A DNA stretch of 64,000 nucleotides from Rhododendron vialii (taxonomy: Eukaryota; Streptophyta; Magnoliopsida; Ericales; Ericaceae): assembly GCF_030253575.1 (NCBI RefSeq), contig NC_080561.1, forward strand, positions 6,585,001-6,649,000, read 5' to 3'. Below the pieces are notes generated by a model. That model saw nothing but the letters and a program-made list of their open reading frames with translations, made no database searches and was not told the origin of the DNA. The translations under genes and the position numbers were made by a program. Shown in pieces: positions 47,499-58,551 of this stretch (positions within the stretch are counted from its first letter, which is position 1; each line of letters begins with the position of its first letter).

Positions 47499-48620
47499 GC
47501 TACTGTTGCGACTTCAACAACTACTGCAAATAAACTCAATGCATTTGATAAGTGGGCATGAAAAAAAATAAATAATTGTCCCTCATGAGATCACACGTTT
47601 GAATCCACGGAGGCGAAACATTTCAAATCTTGAGGTCATTGGAAGGTTTGCCGTGTCGTTAACTGTAGGGCACCGAAATTAATGGAGGTGCGCATAAGAT
47701 GGCCCGGACATCCGGTTATAAAAAATTTAAAAAAACTACAGCTACTGGGAATAGCCTCCAAGAATCCTCACATGGAATGCATATCACTACACTTGCGTCC
47801 AAACTTACATACGCAAGGGCTGCCATCAGCATTATCTATCTTTATTATCCTTAAATTTTTATTGGTCTGGTGACATTGCAATAAGTGCTCTCTGATGCTA
47901 AGGACAATCCTCCCCTTGTGAGAATGTAGACTAGCCTACATGTGGGACATCCATACCCCTCCATACCCCATCCATCCATGCTCCTATTTCCTTCGTCCAC
48001 ATCTCAGGTCCGAAATTATGATCCGAACCGTTTAAATCGTAAGACATACATAAAGTACAAGTCTCCAGAATATCTATATGATCTGACATCGATAGATGCA
48101 TGAACACGTTGCAGATTGTTATGCAAATTTAATGGTAAATATACTCTACGGTTTATCCTTAAAATTTATGGGCAAAGTTTAACTTATTCCAACACGTACA
48201 CATACACATATATATCTCAGATATCTGATCATTCCGGTGTTCCGTAGTCTTGTAGTTTTTTGCAAGTTCTACGAGATGGACAATTCTGATCATACTTTTG
48301 GATCCGAGATGTGGATGCATATTGAAAGCATAGAGGAGGGTACGGAGGGATGAGGTATGGGGAGGAGCTCATCCCCCCACATGCATATCCATGGACGAAA
48401 ACTTGGTTTTGGTTTATTATAATCTTTAAAAATCTAGTGAAGAAATATGTGACATCTTCTTTTGACAAGAGTTCAACAATTTTTAGGTGGATTTCTCCCT
48501 CATTATATACTGTCGTCTCATGGGTTCCATGTGATATGTCTTTCCTTATTCCAGACTTCCAGTATTCTTTTTCTTTTCTTCAAACATAGAACATAGAAAA
48601 CAGCTCTCAGAAATACTACC
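47494..48620. other. Promoter region of MO2, shared with unit 1
   Basis: This is collinear with 35597-36726, including the older SINE (about 47570-47730). The last several hundred bases match the MO1 promoter region with few changes, so the two MO genes probably share control elements. No further gene is seen. Confidence 0.5.
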
Positions 48621-51600
48621 ATGGAAGGGGTTGAAGCAGAAATTGTGATTGTTGGAGCTGGGATTGCTGGACTCACCACATCCTTAGGACTTCACAGGTA
48701 CCAACAAGCATATCCGTAATCTATTTTTTACAGAAATTTCAGTAGGACGGAAGAGGGGACTAGCTTTTTAGGTGGCTGACTAGTCGGGGCCTGAGCCGTT
48801 TTTATGTTGGCATTGGATCCCGCATAGTGCCAAGGCGCCGACTAGTCAGGTGTCTAGACCAATTACACAGAGGTGCTAGAGGTGCAGCTTGCACGGATCC
48901 GTTTTGATCGGAGCCGTTCATTTTGTTCAAAATTTATTTTTTACGGTCGTTGTAAAAAACCATCTCAGTCCGATATCGGTAAGGATGTTTACGAATCATC
49001 CAACTTTGCTTCAGAATTTAGCCAAAACAAATTTTGAACAAAATGAGCGGTTCCGATCATCTTTGTTGGACCCGATTCGGGTCCAAAACAGATCTGTGCA
49101 AGCTGTTTGTACAACTGTTGCTGTGCTCATATCATTTATGTTTTTGGAAACAGAGGGTGTGAGTACTAGGAATTGTTGGTTTTTATTTTTTTTAAATTTT
49201 ATTTATTATTATTATTATTATTATTTTTTCTGTAGGTTAGGAATCCGGAGCTTGGTACTGGAGTCATCAGAGAGTTTGAGAGTGACTGGATTTGCAATCG
49301 CAACATGGACAAACGCTTGGAGAGCATTGGATGAAATCGGCCTCGGCGACTCTCTCCGCCAACAACATCACCAACTCTATGGGTAAATATCATTTTCTCC
49401 AAATTGGGTCTTCAACTTGAGAAGTTTTTGGGTGCAAATAGGGTATAGTTCACGTGGTACTAGTACCCGAGCACGCAATCAAGTCGTCCGAACGTGTTTT
49501 GAATGGCCAAGATTTTAGAGAGAGAAGGAGGAGAGAGAGTGGTCGGCTGAGGGGGAGAGAAAGTGTTCAGATCTGAGCCGTCCAAAACACGTTTGGACGG
49601 CTCGGATGCGCGTTGGGTACCGCCAGGTAAATATCATTTTCTCCAAATTGGATCTTCTACTTGAGAAGTTTTTGGGTGCAAATAGTATATAGTCCATGTG
49701 GTATCCGAGCTCGCATCCGAGTTGTCCCAACATGTTTTGGACGGCTAGGATTTGAGAGAGAGAGAAAGAGGAGAGAGAGTGGTTAGCTGAGGGGGAGAGA
49801 GAGTGTTTGGTTATGGGCCGTCCAAAACAAGTTTGGACGGCTTGGATGCGCACTGGGTACCGCCACGTGGTAACCAAATATGGTATACCTACGTTCAAAA
49901 TGGTGAATCTAGTGATTCAAAGTGATCCTGAAGTTTTTCCTCTAGATTTGTGATAATTGAATAATTAGACAAGTAGCATGTCATACTCTCTGTTTTATTG
50001 GAAGATTATCTGTTGAAATAAAATGCTTTCTCAAAATATAATCTGTAGAAGTCTACTTCTTGCCTACTCCTACCGTACCGCAATTTCAAGCATGTGCCGT
50101 AACACGATTCTGTACCTGTTCCTCATAAATGAACGATCCGCATCCACATAAAGCAGGTTTACATTTTCACACAAAAATAAGCCAAGAAATTATGCATTCC
50201 ATACCCCTACTTCCCACACCTTGTTGCTTTTGATGAATGCTTTTGTTTACTACTAGTAATAAACACTGCCTGTTTCGTGTTTTGAGATGTGTCCAGGATA
50301 GTGGCTGCATCTACGATTTCGGGGCTTCCCACTTCAGAAATATCATTTACGACCAAAGCGAGCCGGTGAGTTTTCCATGGAGAAGTTTAAGCACACACTG
50401 TGCATATGGCTTTGAGTTTAGACAGTACCATTGATTTCAGAATTACCATTGCCACATTCTTTTATGTGCACAATACTTCAAAATGGATCTCGTTTCCCTT
50501 GAGAAAAATGTTACTACTTCTGAATTTTCTGCATCGAAATTGTTTCTCCCCAAGGTCCATTTTTTCTCACTTTCTTCCTTTCGGTGTGCAGTGGACACCA
50601 CGAAGTTCGATGCGTAAGAAGGAAGGTGTTACTGGAAGCCCTTCAGAAGGAGCTTCCCAGTGGCACCATAAGGTTCTCATCCAAAGTGGTTTCTATTCAA
50701 GAGGAGGAATCAGGAGGTTGCTTTAAGCTGGTCCATCTTGCCAATGGTTCCGTAGTAAAAGCCAAGGTGCTGATTGGGTGTGATGGGGTGAATTCAGTGG
50801 TGTCAAAGTGGTTGGGCTTCAAGAAACCGACTTTCGTGGGCCGATCCGCCATTAGGGGGTTTGCAGATTTCAAAGGCAGCCACGGGTTTGAGCCCAAATT
50901 CCTGCAGTTCTTCGGAAAGGGCGTGCGATCCGGTTTCATCCCTTGTAATGAAGACACTGTGTTTTGGTTTTTCACGTTCACTCCCTCCACTAAAGGTTAG
51001 AAGCCTCTCATGCCATATTTTGCTTGTATGCAAACAAAAAAACTAGGTGCACTCCCTCCACTAAAGGTTAGAAGCCTCTCATGCCATATTTTGCTTGTAT
51101 GCAAACAAAAAAACTAGGTGCGCAAAGCCGGTCACATAAGTGTGCTGAAAGCTCCAGATTATCGGTTTTAAAAACTTTTTTAGACTACATTTCGAAATTT
51201 TCGATTTCCCTATGCGAATTATGGGGGGGCGCTCCTTCAATTGTATGTTGGCACGCGATCCTGATTTGTTCCAAAATCCTAATGCCTCTCTAGCCCAATG
51301 CACATCTACTCATTGATCATTTCTCGAGATTCTTACATGATTCTTCTACTGTTGGGAGCGCATTGGGATACAAGGGCATAGGAATCTGGGACAAGAGGAT
51401 CCATAAACCCATAGAATTTGGTGTACTAATAATTACCTTCTTTTATTAATGTTATGCATTCGTTGAACGATATAGACAAAGAGGTGGAGGAAAACCCAGC
51501 TCAGATGAAAGAATTTGTACTTAGCAACCTTGGCAAAGTACCAGACAAAGTAAAAGCTGCTGTGGAGATCACTGAACTCCACAATATTGCTTGTTCTCCG

Positions 51601-52023
51601 TTAGGCTTCAGACGTCCGTGGGAGCTTTTCTGGGCAAATACAAGCAAAGGCAATGTCTGTGTCGCGGGCGACGCGCTCCACCCGATGACACCAGACATCG
51701 GGCAGGGCGGGTGCGCTGCACTGGAAGACAGTGTCGTTCTGGCTAGGTGTTTAGCAGAGGCCTTGAAGGAAAAGCTGAGCGGCGGAACGGAAGAGGGAGT
51801 TGGGAAAGAGGACAAGAGGATTGAGAAAGGGTTGAAGTTGTTTGCTAGAGAGAGGAGGTGGAGAGGGTTTGTGCTCATCAGTGCTGCTTATATGATGGGT
51901 TCTGTACAACAGAGTAGTGGGGTTGTGGTGAATTTCTTGAGGGATAAAGTGTTGGCTACTTTTCTGGCTGGAATGTTGTTGAAGATGGCTGATTTTGATT
52001 GTGGCAAGCTGAGTGTTTCTTGA
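48621..52023 (+). CDS. FAD-dependent monooxygenase, MO1/CTF2-like, copy 2 (5 exons)
   Basis: Exons are 48621-48697, 49236-49382, 50297-50365, 50592-50995 and 51476-52023. Exon lengths equal those of copy 1 except one codon less in exon 5, giving 414 residues. The FAD motifs are intact: GAGIAG at 12-17, the DG motif in exon 4 and [15 protein letters not shown] in exon 5. Differences from copy 1 include Cys to Arg at the exon 3/4 joint, FLPSNEDTVYWF to [12 protein letters not shown], and EEYK to EDK in the Glu/Lys-rich C-terminal stretch. Introns 1 and 2 are longer, through a fold-back insert and extra intergenic-type sequence. There is no stop codon, frameshift or broken splice site. It is a likely functional tandem paralogue; the substrate is unknown. 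Confidence 0.92.
48885..49105. mobile_element. Fold-back MITE in MO2 intron 1
   Basis: Terminal inverted repeats CAGCTTGCACGGATCCGTTT and its near complement at the other end (AACAGATCTGTGCAAGCTG) enclose further complementary inner arms (GTTCATTTTGTTCAAAATTT against AAATTTTGAACAAAATGAGC). It is absent from MO1 intron 1, so it inserted after the duplication. The target duplication is unclear. Confidence 0.65.
49381..49890. mobile_element. Two tandem GA-loop fold-back elements in MO2 intron 2
   Basis: Copies at about 49383-49625 and 49626-49890 match those in MO1 intron 2, with the same CACGTGG arms and GA-rich loops. The tandem state therefore predates the unit duplication. The second copy again starts with a donor-like CAG|GTAAATATC. 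Confidence 0.65.
51000..51120. repeat. 65-bp tandem duplication at the start of MO2 intron 4
   Basis: The end of exon 4 plus the intron start (CTCCCTCCACTAAAGGTTAG, then AAGCCTCTCATGCC) is repeated at about 51052-51117. A second copy of the exon 4 donor thus lies inside the intron. MO1 has a single copy. Confidence 0.8.
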
Positions 52024-52993
52024 AGTTGAACCAATCAGCACTTGTGTGTCTTTGTTTTTTTGCACAACTTTTTGGGCATTCAATTGGAGACTTTAGTACT
52101 TCTTTTTGGATCTTCTTGCAATGAAATTTGACCAAATTTAGTGACAAAATTTAGTTAGGCTCCGTTTCAGAACGGGTTTAATAACTTATTTTTTGTCTAA
52201 TAATAATAAGGCATGTTCTACAAAATGGTGAATAAATACTTATTTTTTAAGAAGACAATTTCAAGCTCAAAAATCATGTACTTACGCAAATAATTTTTCT
52301 ATCAATATGGATTTTGTTTGATAGATCTCATTGAGATCATTAATACGGTGCAAACAAATTTGAAAAATTATTTTTCATTTATATTATTTTTGAGTTTGAA
52401 ATTGTGAAACAAACTGCTTATTTGGGCTTTGTGAAACAATCCTTCTTTTTTTTCTTGGAGAAGTTTCAAAATAAGTACTTATTTTTTAAAATCGAAAGTT
52501 TCTGGAATGGAGCCTTAGGCACCTACCGGCATTCGTCCAACTTTGTATTTTATACAGATAATGTAAAGATTTCTTTAAACAAATTGAACAATATGGCCCA
52601 TAACAATAATATCTCATTGGCTTCCATTTGAAAACCACAATAGAGTCGGTCCAAACTTTCATCTTTTGAATTAAAAAATAACCCACGACAAAACGTAATT
52701 ATATGAATATATACGCAACCTCCATCTTCTCATTTTGCGGACAACGGACAGCAACAAAAGTGGGCTCCTATCAAATAGTGACACTTCTGAATTTCATTCC
52801 ACGCATCGCTACGGGTTATTCTGAAATGTCATTACCAAGATTTCTACAAACAAGTCTGGCACATACCTTCTTGCACAAATGCAGTGTACTTCTTCTGCCA
52901 ACAATAATTGAATCCACATAGTCTCATGACTCTAATTGCCCACGAAAACTTACACAAAAGCGACATAATTTGTGTTTTTTTTTGGCTGCTGTT
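52024..52993. other. MO2 3' flank, end of unit 2 and start of unit 3
   Basis: It includes the MO2 3' UTR and an unshared AT-rich insert (about 52150-52510). The segment shared with the end of unit 1 (52515-52763) follows. From about 52826 the sequence matches the IF3 3' flank of unit 1 (35373 on), marking a third, more diverged unit. No gene is supported. Confidence 0.5.
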
Positions 52994-53745
52994 GAGGAGA
53001 AGTTTTTGGATGGAAATAAGGTATAGTCCACGTGGACCTGAGCACACATCCGAGCCGGCCAAGCATGTTTTGGATGGTCATGATGATTTAGAGAGAGAGA
53101 GAGAGAGAGAGAGCACTGCCGGCTTTGGGCTAAGGCCCAAGAGGCGTGGGCCTTAAGCCCCTCAAAAATGTCAAAAAAATAGGGCCCCACTTATTTTTAG
53201 GACTTAATATATATGTGTTGTTTTAGGGACCAATTTTAAACCCAATAAGATATTTTATAATTAAGCCCTAATGGCCCAGAAAAATGGAACACGGAATGCA
53301 GGAAAAAACAAAAGAAAAAAAACAAAAAGGAGGAATAAAAGGTCACGGGATCGCCAAAAATATCTGGGGCCTTTCAAAATTATTCAGTGTGGTGGATGTA
53401 TGGATGTATCTTTTTGCCCCCTTAAACGCTACTACTCCTGTACTTCTCATTACAAACAAATACTATATCCGAATCAAAATTATTCAGTGTGATTGACTTT
53501 TTATTTGATTTTCGTTTACAATTATTAAGGGCCTCACTTTCGAAGACCGTCTTAGGCTTCCAAAATCTCAGAGCCGGCCCTGAGAGAGAGAAAGAAGAGA
53601 TAGAGTGATCGATTGAGGGGGAGAGAGAGTGTTTGGCTCTGGACCGTCTCAAACACATTTGGAAGGCTCGGATACTCGTTGGGTACCACCACGTACGTGG
53701 TACCCAATCTTGCATTAAAAAACTTCTGGCTGTTGAGAGTCTTGA
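52994..53745. mobile_element. Fold-back element of unit 3, split by a nested insert
   Basis: The left part (52994-53113, GAGAAGTTTTTGGATGGA... with CACGTGGACCTGAGCACACA) and the right part (53583-53745) are mutually complementary at their ends and resemble the GA-loop fold-backs in MO introns. The middle is interrupted by a hAT-like element. Confidence 0.55.
53114..53582. mobile_element. Non-autonomous hAT-like element nested in the fold-back
   Basis: Ends CACTGCCGGCTTTGGGC and, read inward from the right, CAGGGCCGGCTCTGAGA match at 12 of 17 positions, like the termini of plant hAT elements. Both sides show AGAGAGAG, the right length for an 8-bp hAT duplication, but this lies in a GA tract so it is weak evidence. 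It has no transposase. Confidence 0.55.
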
Positions 53746-55549
53746 GATCGACTTGTTTGACTAATAGCCTCTTGAATCCTACATTGAATGTATACCCACT
53801 CCACTTGTGTCCAAACTTATGTACGTAATGGCTGTCTTCAGCATTATAAATCTCTATCCTTGGCTTTTTCTGAGGTCATTGCATAGGTACTCAAGATTGG
53901 ATTGGCTTTACAGCAAGTGATTGGATCAATGGATAAGTATTCTAATTTTCTTACTCAAGTAATTGTGTTCAAGTCTCTGCAGCTGCTTTGCGGGGGCTAA
54001 ACTTACTCCTTTCATGCTCAAAACACGCGGTGGGACCTAAGTTTCGGCCTCGCACATAAGTGCAATGGATCTCTTGCACGACTAGGTGATGCTGGGGACA
54101 ATGCTCCCGGCAGGTAATTAAGTTAATTGAGTAGCCTATCCACTTATTCATATCAAAAAATAATTGGTTTTCAGGGGCAACTGCACTTATAGTTGAGGGG
54201 GTTCGACCGAACCCTCTGGACTCAAAAACTTGCATTAAGATTTGTATTGTTGTTTACAAACAATTAGATTTCTCTTTCATATTGCATGTCGGCAATGAAT
54301 TGTTTATAGGTAGGCAAACTAAAGGAACACCACTTTATTTGTGAGTTATATAGATAGTATAGCTTAACAAAACAAAATAAATTAGATCCAATTCATTTTC
54401 AATCAAAATAAATATGTTTATTTTATCCAAAGCTTTGTATACGAAAAATTTATTTTTGTTTTCGTTATCGTTGAACTAAATTCTGAAGCCACCCTTGGGT
54501 GTTTATATAAATTTTTTTAAAATCTAGGGAAGTCATTCTTGGATTTATTCTACTATATTTTGTGGACTAGCATATTCATTTATATTAAAAGTTCTAGATT
54601 AGTTCGACTATCAAATTTACAGAGTATTTGTTTAGACTCATTTGGTTAATGATCACCATTTTGTAATAGGTCATTTTCATGCACTTAATTTTATTAATAG
54701 TATAAATTTCGTTAAGTGTGGGCTTAGTGTTATATGGTTAATTTGAACCCATAATGGGCTATGTCATTTTATAAGCATAAGAGGAGATCCTACTCCCATC
54801 CTCATGTATATATACATTAGTGTTTGTGCCCGTTCAATGCACGTGATAAAAAAATCACATTGGTTTTTTTCGGTCTTGTGTATCGAACGGGCACAACTCT
54901 AGTGATAAAAAAGATAACTTAATATTTTTTTGGTCCTGTGTTCGATGCACGGAAGCACTGGTCTCGTTTTATGCATTGAAAGACATATGTGTGGTAGAAA
55001 GTAAATTTGGAGTACCACGTGACGTTACCTCTGGGAGGACACAGAATAATTTTTCCTCCATATTCAACCTTTTTTCCTCCATATTCAACCTCCAAGTCTC
55101 TCTCTCCCTCCCTCTCCCACGTTCCTCTCTCTCCCCCACTTCCCCACGCTTCTCTCTCTCTCTCCCACTCCCCCACATTTTTTTCTCTCTCTCTATTTTG
55201 TATAAACATAAAAAAAAATGTAGAAAATTAAAATCGAAGGTTTGGAAGTTTTTGAAGAAAAAACACATTTACTTATAGTATGTATGTATATGATTGATCG
55301 ATTGATGTGTGCGTCTAGCCCATTGAAACACACGACTAAGAAAAAGGTTTCACCTATGGCGTCTTCATCTCCCACAAGTATTAACAGTCATATGTGACAT
55401 CTTCTTTTTACAACCTTCCTCTTTAGGTATATTGCTCTTTATGTACTGTTGTGTTGTGGGTTCCTTGTGAGTTGTGATGCATCCGAGTCTTTCTGTCCTT
55501 TTCCCTCTTTATCTTTTCTTCAAACATAGAAAACAGTCTCAGAAATACC
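53746..55549. other. Unit 3 flank and promoter region of the third MO copy
   Basis: About 53770-53910 matches 35855-35980 of unit 1, and 55385-55549 matches the MO1/MO2 proximal promoter. Between them is unshared AT-rich DNA. A repeated phrase GTGCCCGTTCAATGCACGTG and near copies (54825-54960) looks like transposon end sequence. A CT-rich stretch follows (55095-55195). No gene is supported. Confidence 0.45.
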
Positions 55550-56802
55550 ATGGAAGGGGTTGAAGCAGAAATCGTGATTGTTGGAGCCGGGATTGCCGGT
55601 CTCGCCACATCCTTAGGACTTCACAGGTACCCATAAGCATATATGGTTTTCATCATTTTCAGAAGGTGCAAGTCTATGTCGCATAGACACGGGCACGTGA
55701 CACGACACCCCAACACGTAAATTTCAAAAAATTAGAGGGCACGAAACGTTCGCGGACACATTTTAAAAAAAAAAACATATGCGTGTACAATTAAAACTAA
55801 CAAAGTAAGGCTATATTTTAAAAATATGCAATACCACATATACCTTAAATTGTACTCATCATCTGTGTGTCTTTCTAACTAATAAACCATGATCTGTCAC
55901 ACACAAAAATACAGCTCCCCTAATTAGATCCTACTATTTCGTTTGTCACCCCAACTTGTTTTTCTGCAGTGTCCGGAGCATTTTTTAAAGTGCTGGGAGT
56001 GTCCAAACAGAAGACATTGAGATAAAATACGACACTTTAAATTTGAGTGGAACTCGTGTCTGGATAGTATCAGTGTTCCACAAGTGTCGGACACAGATAC
56101 GTGACCTCCGACGAAGTGTCTGCTACATAGATGTAAGTACTAATTTTTTTGGCAGGTTAGGAATCCGGAGTTTGGTACTGGAATCATCAGAGAGTTTAAG
56201 AGTGTCTGGATTTGCATTTACAACATGGACAAACGCTTGGAGGGCATTGGATGAAATCGGCATCGGTGACGCCCTCCGCCAACAACATGATCGACTCTAT
56301 GGGTAAATTCAAATTGGGTCTTTTCATGATTGATCGTGTTTACTAAATGCTAATAGCCTAGAGAATTATGCATATTTTTTCGAAACAGTAAATCTAGTGA
56401 TTCAAAATGATGCGAAAAGACAAATCTTATGAGATATTGGACATAACGCTTCGAATTTTGTTAGGATTGAATAATTAGAGACAGGAACGTAATACTTTAT
56501 TTTATTGGAAGATTATCTATTCAAATAAGTACGTTCTTAGATTATAATTTGTAGAAGCCCATCCTATCCCTCTCGTACCTCAATTTCAGGCATGTGGCGT
56601 ACACGATCCCCTACCTCTCAAACGGAAACGGCCACAAAATTATGCATTCCAAACCAAACCCTACTTCCCCATGCTTTTGATGAATGTCTTTCGTTCGCTA
56701 CTTATTAGCCTATGTGTTTTGTGATTTGTACAGAATAGTGGCTTCATCTATAACCTCGGGGCTCCCCACTTCAGAAATGTCATTTACGACCAAAGCAAGC
56801 CA
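55550..56802 (+). pseudogene. Truncated third MO copy (exons 1-3 only)
   Basis: Exons 55550-55626, 56156-56302 and 56734-56802 match MO1 exons 1-3 exactly in length and phase. They encode residues 1-98 with an intact GAGIAG motif and proper splice sites. Exons 4 and 5, which carry the DG and GD FAD motifs, are absent; unrelated repeats follow from about 56870. Substitutions are more numerous than between MO1 and MO2, so this is the oldest copy. It cannot make a full enzyme. The lack of stops suggests that the loss is not very old. Confidence 0.85.
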
Positions 56803-56881
56803 GTAAGTTTTGCATGGAGAAGTTCAAAGCACACATTTGTGCAAATAGTTTTTAGTTTTGACTTGAAAGTTATATAAGGGC

Positions 56882-57095
56882 GCGTCGGTCGGCCTTCGGG
56901 TGGCCTAAGGTAGTGATACATTTATGGGTAACGTCAAGCGAACATAATATTTGTACAAGAATCGCTTTCCGAATGATGCGGGACTCGCTGCGGGCGAGTC
57001 GGTTGGCCTTCGGGTGGCCTAAGGTAGTGATACATTTTTGGGTAACGTCAAGCGAACATAATATTTGTACAAGAATCGCTTTCTGAATGATGCGG
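56882..57095. repeat. Two tandem ~100-bp repeats (114-bp period)
   Basis: The unit GTCGG(T/C)TGGCCTTCGGGTGGC... to ...CAAGAATCGCTTTC.GAATG occurs at 56882-56981 and 56996-57095 with only a few differences. It lies where the third MO copy loses homology. It is non-coding and I cannot name its class. Confidence 0.7.
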
Positions 57096-57320
57096 CCTTT
57101 TCTAGTCCTTTTGTTGGAACTAATAGAACTGCTATTGCAGCTCATAATTTCATAAAGAGTAACAATACACAAGCAGAAAGCCGACATAGAGAATAGAGAA
57201 CTCATACCGAATGTCGTGGTTGAGCTAATTAGGGAATATTTTAAAATACCCCTGAACCTTTATTTTAAATTTCAATTAGACTCCCAACCTTTTAAAAAAA
57301 TCAAAAAACTGCTCAAATCA

Positions 57321-57603
57321 AGTCCCCTCCTTTTCGGAACGAATTTCGATGATCTAAGCCGCTCAATGTGTTCAGAATATAATTTTAAGGGTACTCGCGA
57401 AAAATCAGAAAAAAAATGATCGGGAAGGGCTTCATCTGAACAGTTTTTTATTGAATAGTTCAATAAAAAAATTGCTCAAATTTAGCCTTTCCCGATCTTT
57501 TTTTTTTTTATTGATTTTTTGCGGATACCCTTAATATCACGTTCTAATCATATTGAGCGGCTCGGATCATCGAAATTCGATTGGGAAAAGTAGAGGTGCG
57601 GAC
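57321..57603. mobile_element. Fold-back element with ~110-bp arms next to the Ty3 LTR
   Basis: The left arm (57321-57430, with GAATTTCGATGATCTAAGCC) and right arm (57485-57603, complement GAATTTCGATGATCCGAGCC) pair over most of their length around a 54-bp loop. The Ty3 5' LTR starts at the very next base, so the retroelement landed at or within this element's end. Confidence 0.65.
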
Positions 57604-58156
57604 TGTAGAGACCCGTAAATTTCCTTATTTTAATTTTAATATTTTATAAAGGGATAAGTGATGGTTTAGTGTGGAATTTGTGGTTGCGGGTTAATGTGCA
57701 AGAGTATGAAAAATGTGGGTGTTAGTGTAATATAGTGCATGTGTGTATATGTGTGTGTGCCAGGAGAGAAAATTCATTTCTCTCCTCCCTCTCCATCTCT
57801 CGGTTCTCTCTCTCCTCTCCCGGCTCTCTTCATCTCTCTCACTCTCTCACCCAAAAACTCGCCTCTAAACTCAAAACCCAAAACTATCAACCTCAACTCC
57901 ATTTTCTACTTGTGTAATCGGGCTCGTAACGCATTGGATAGAGCTCGGTTCGGTGTATTTAGCTCGGTTGGGATTCCGGAAGCTAGGGCTTGCAGAATCT
58001 CTTTGGTTTCGGCTTGGATACTCGAGGTAGGGAATTCTACCTCTCTTTATATGTTTTATGGGTGATTTGGTGCATGAATCGTGCTTGTAATGTCGTGTTT
58101 AAGTTTGGATTGAAAATTCGTAGTTGCTGTTAGAATTGTCTGTTTTTCCTAGATTC

Positions 58157-58551
58157 CTACCGGTAGGCCTGTCCTTTCTACCGGTAGAACGTTGTTACTT
58201 TACAAGAAAATCGATTCCCTACCGGTAGGAGCCTTTTCCCTACCGGTAGAACAATTGAGAAATTTCTTCGTAACCAGCTCAAACGTACAGCAGCAGCTCA
58301 AAAGCTGCTCAACGTATCGAACTTCTACCGGTAGGAATTCCATACCTACCGGTAGGTCAAGCACAAATTCGAATGTTGACCTTTCTGTTTCCAAGTTCTA
58401 CCGGTAGGACTTGCTTGCCTACCGGTAGGTTGCGTGAATTGGAGTTTCTACCGGTAGGACTTGTTCACCTACCGGTAGGTCTAGGTTCTACCGAAATGTT
58501 GGCCTTTCTGTCTTCAAGTTCTACCGGTAGGACTTGCCTACCTACCGGTAG
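58157..58551. promoter_or_regulatory. Twelve CTACCGGTAG palindromes in six 21-bp-spaced pairs
   Basis: Perfect copies start at 58157/58178, 58219/58240, 58325/58346, 58398/58419, 58448/58469 and 58521/58542. Each pair is exactly 21 bp apart, with an 11-bp gap, while distances between pairs vary (29-85 bp). A half copy (CTACCGAAAT) lies at 58488. A role as a protein-binding array is inferred from spacing alone. Confidence 0.6.

Larger units (their letters stand above)
40516..52763 (+). repeat. Segmental duplication unit 2 (IF3 pseudogene plus MO2)
   Basis: It is collinear with unit 1 (31414-40502). The extra sequence consists of a solo LTR with internal duplication (41414-42818), a solo LTR (44945-46147), a TRIM (47111-47493), a fold-back element (48885-49105) and other smaller changes. 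One segment (46191-46924) is inverted relative to unit 1. Confidence 0.9.

Noticed and set aside
48621..52023. MO2 as a pseudogene, given the decay around it
   Set aside because: All five exons keep frame, splice sites and FAD motifs; it differs from MO1 by substitutions and one codon.
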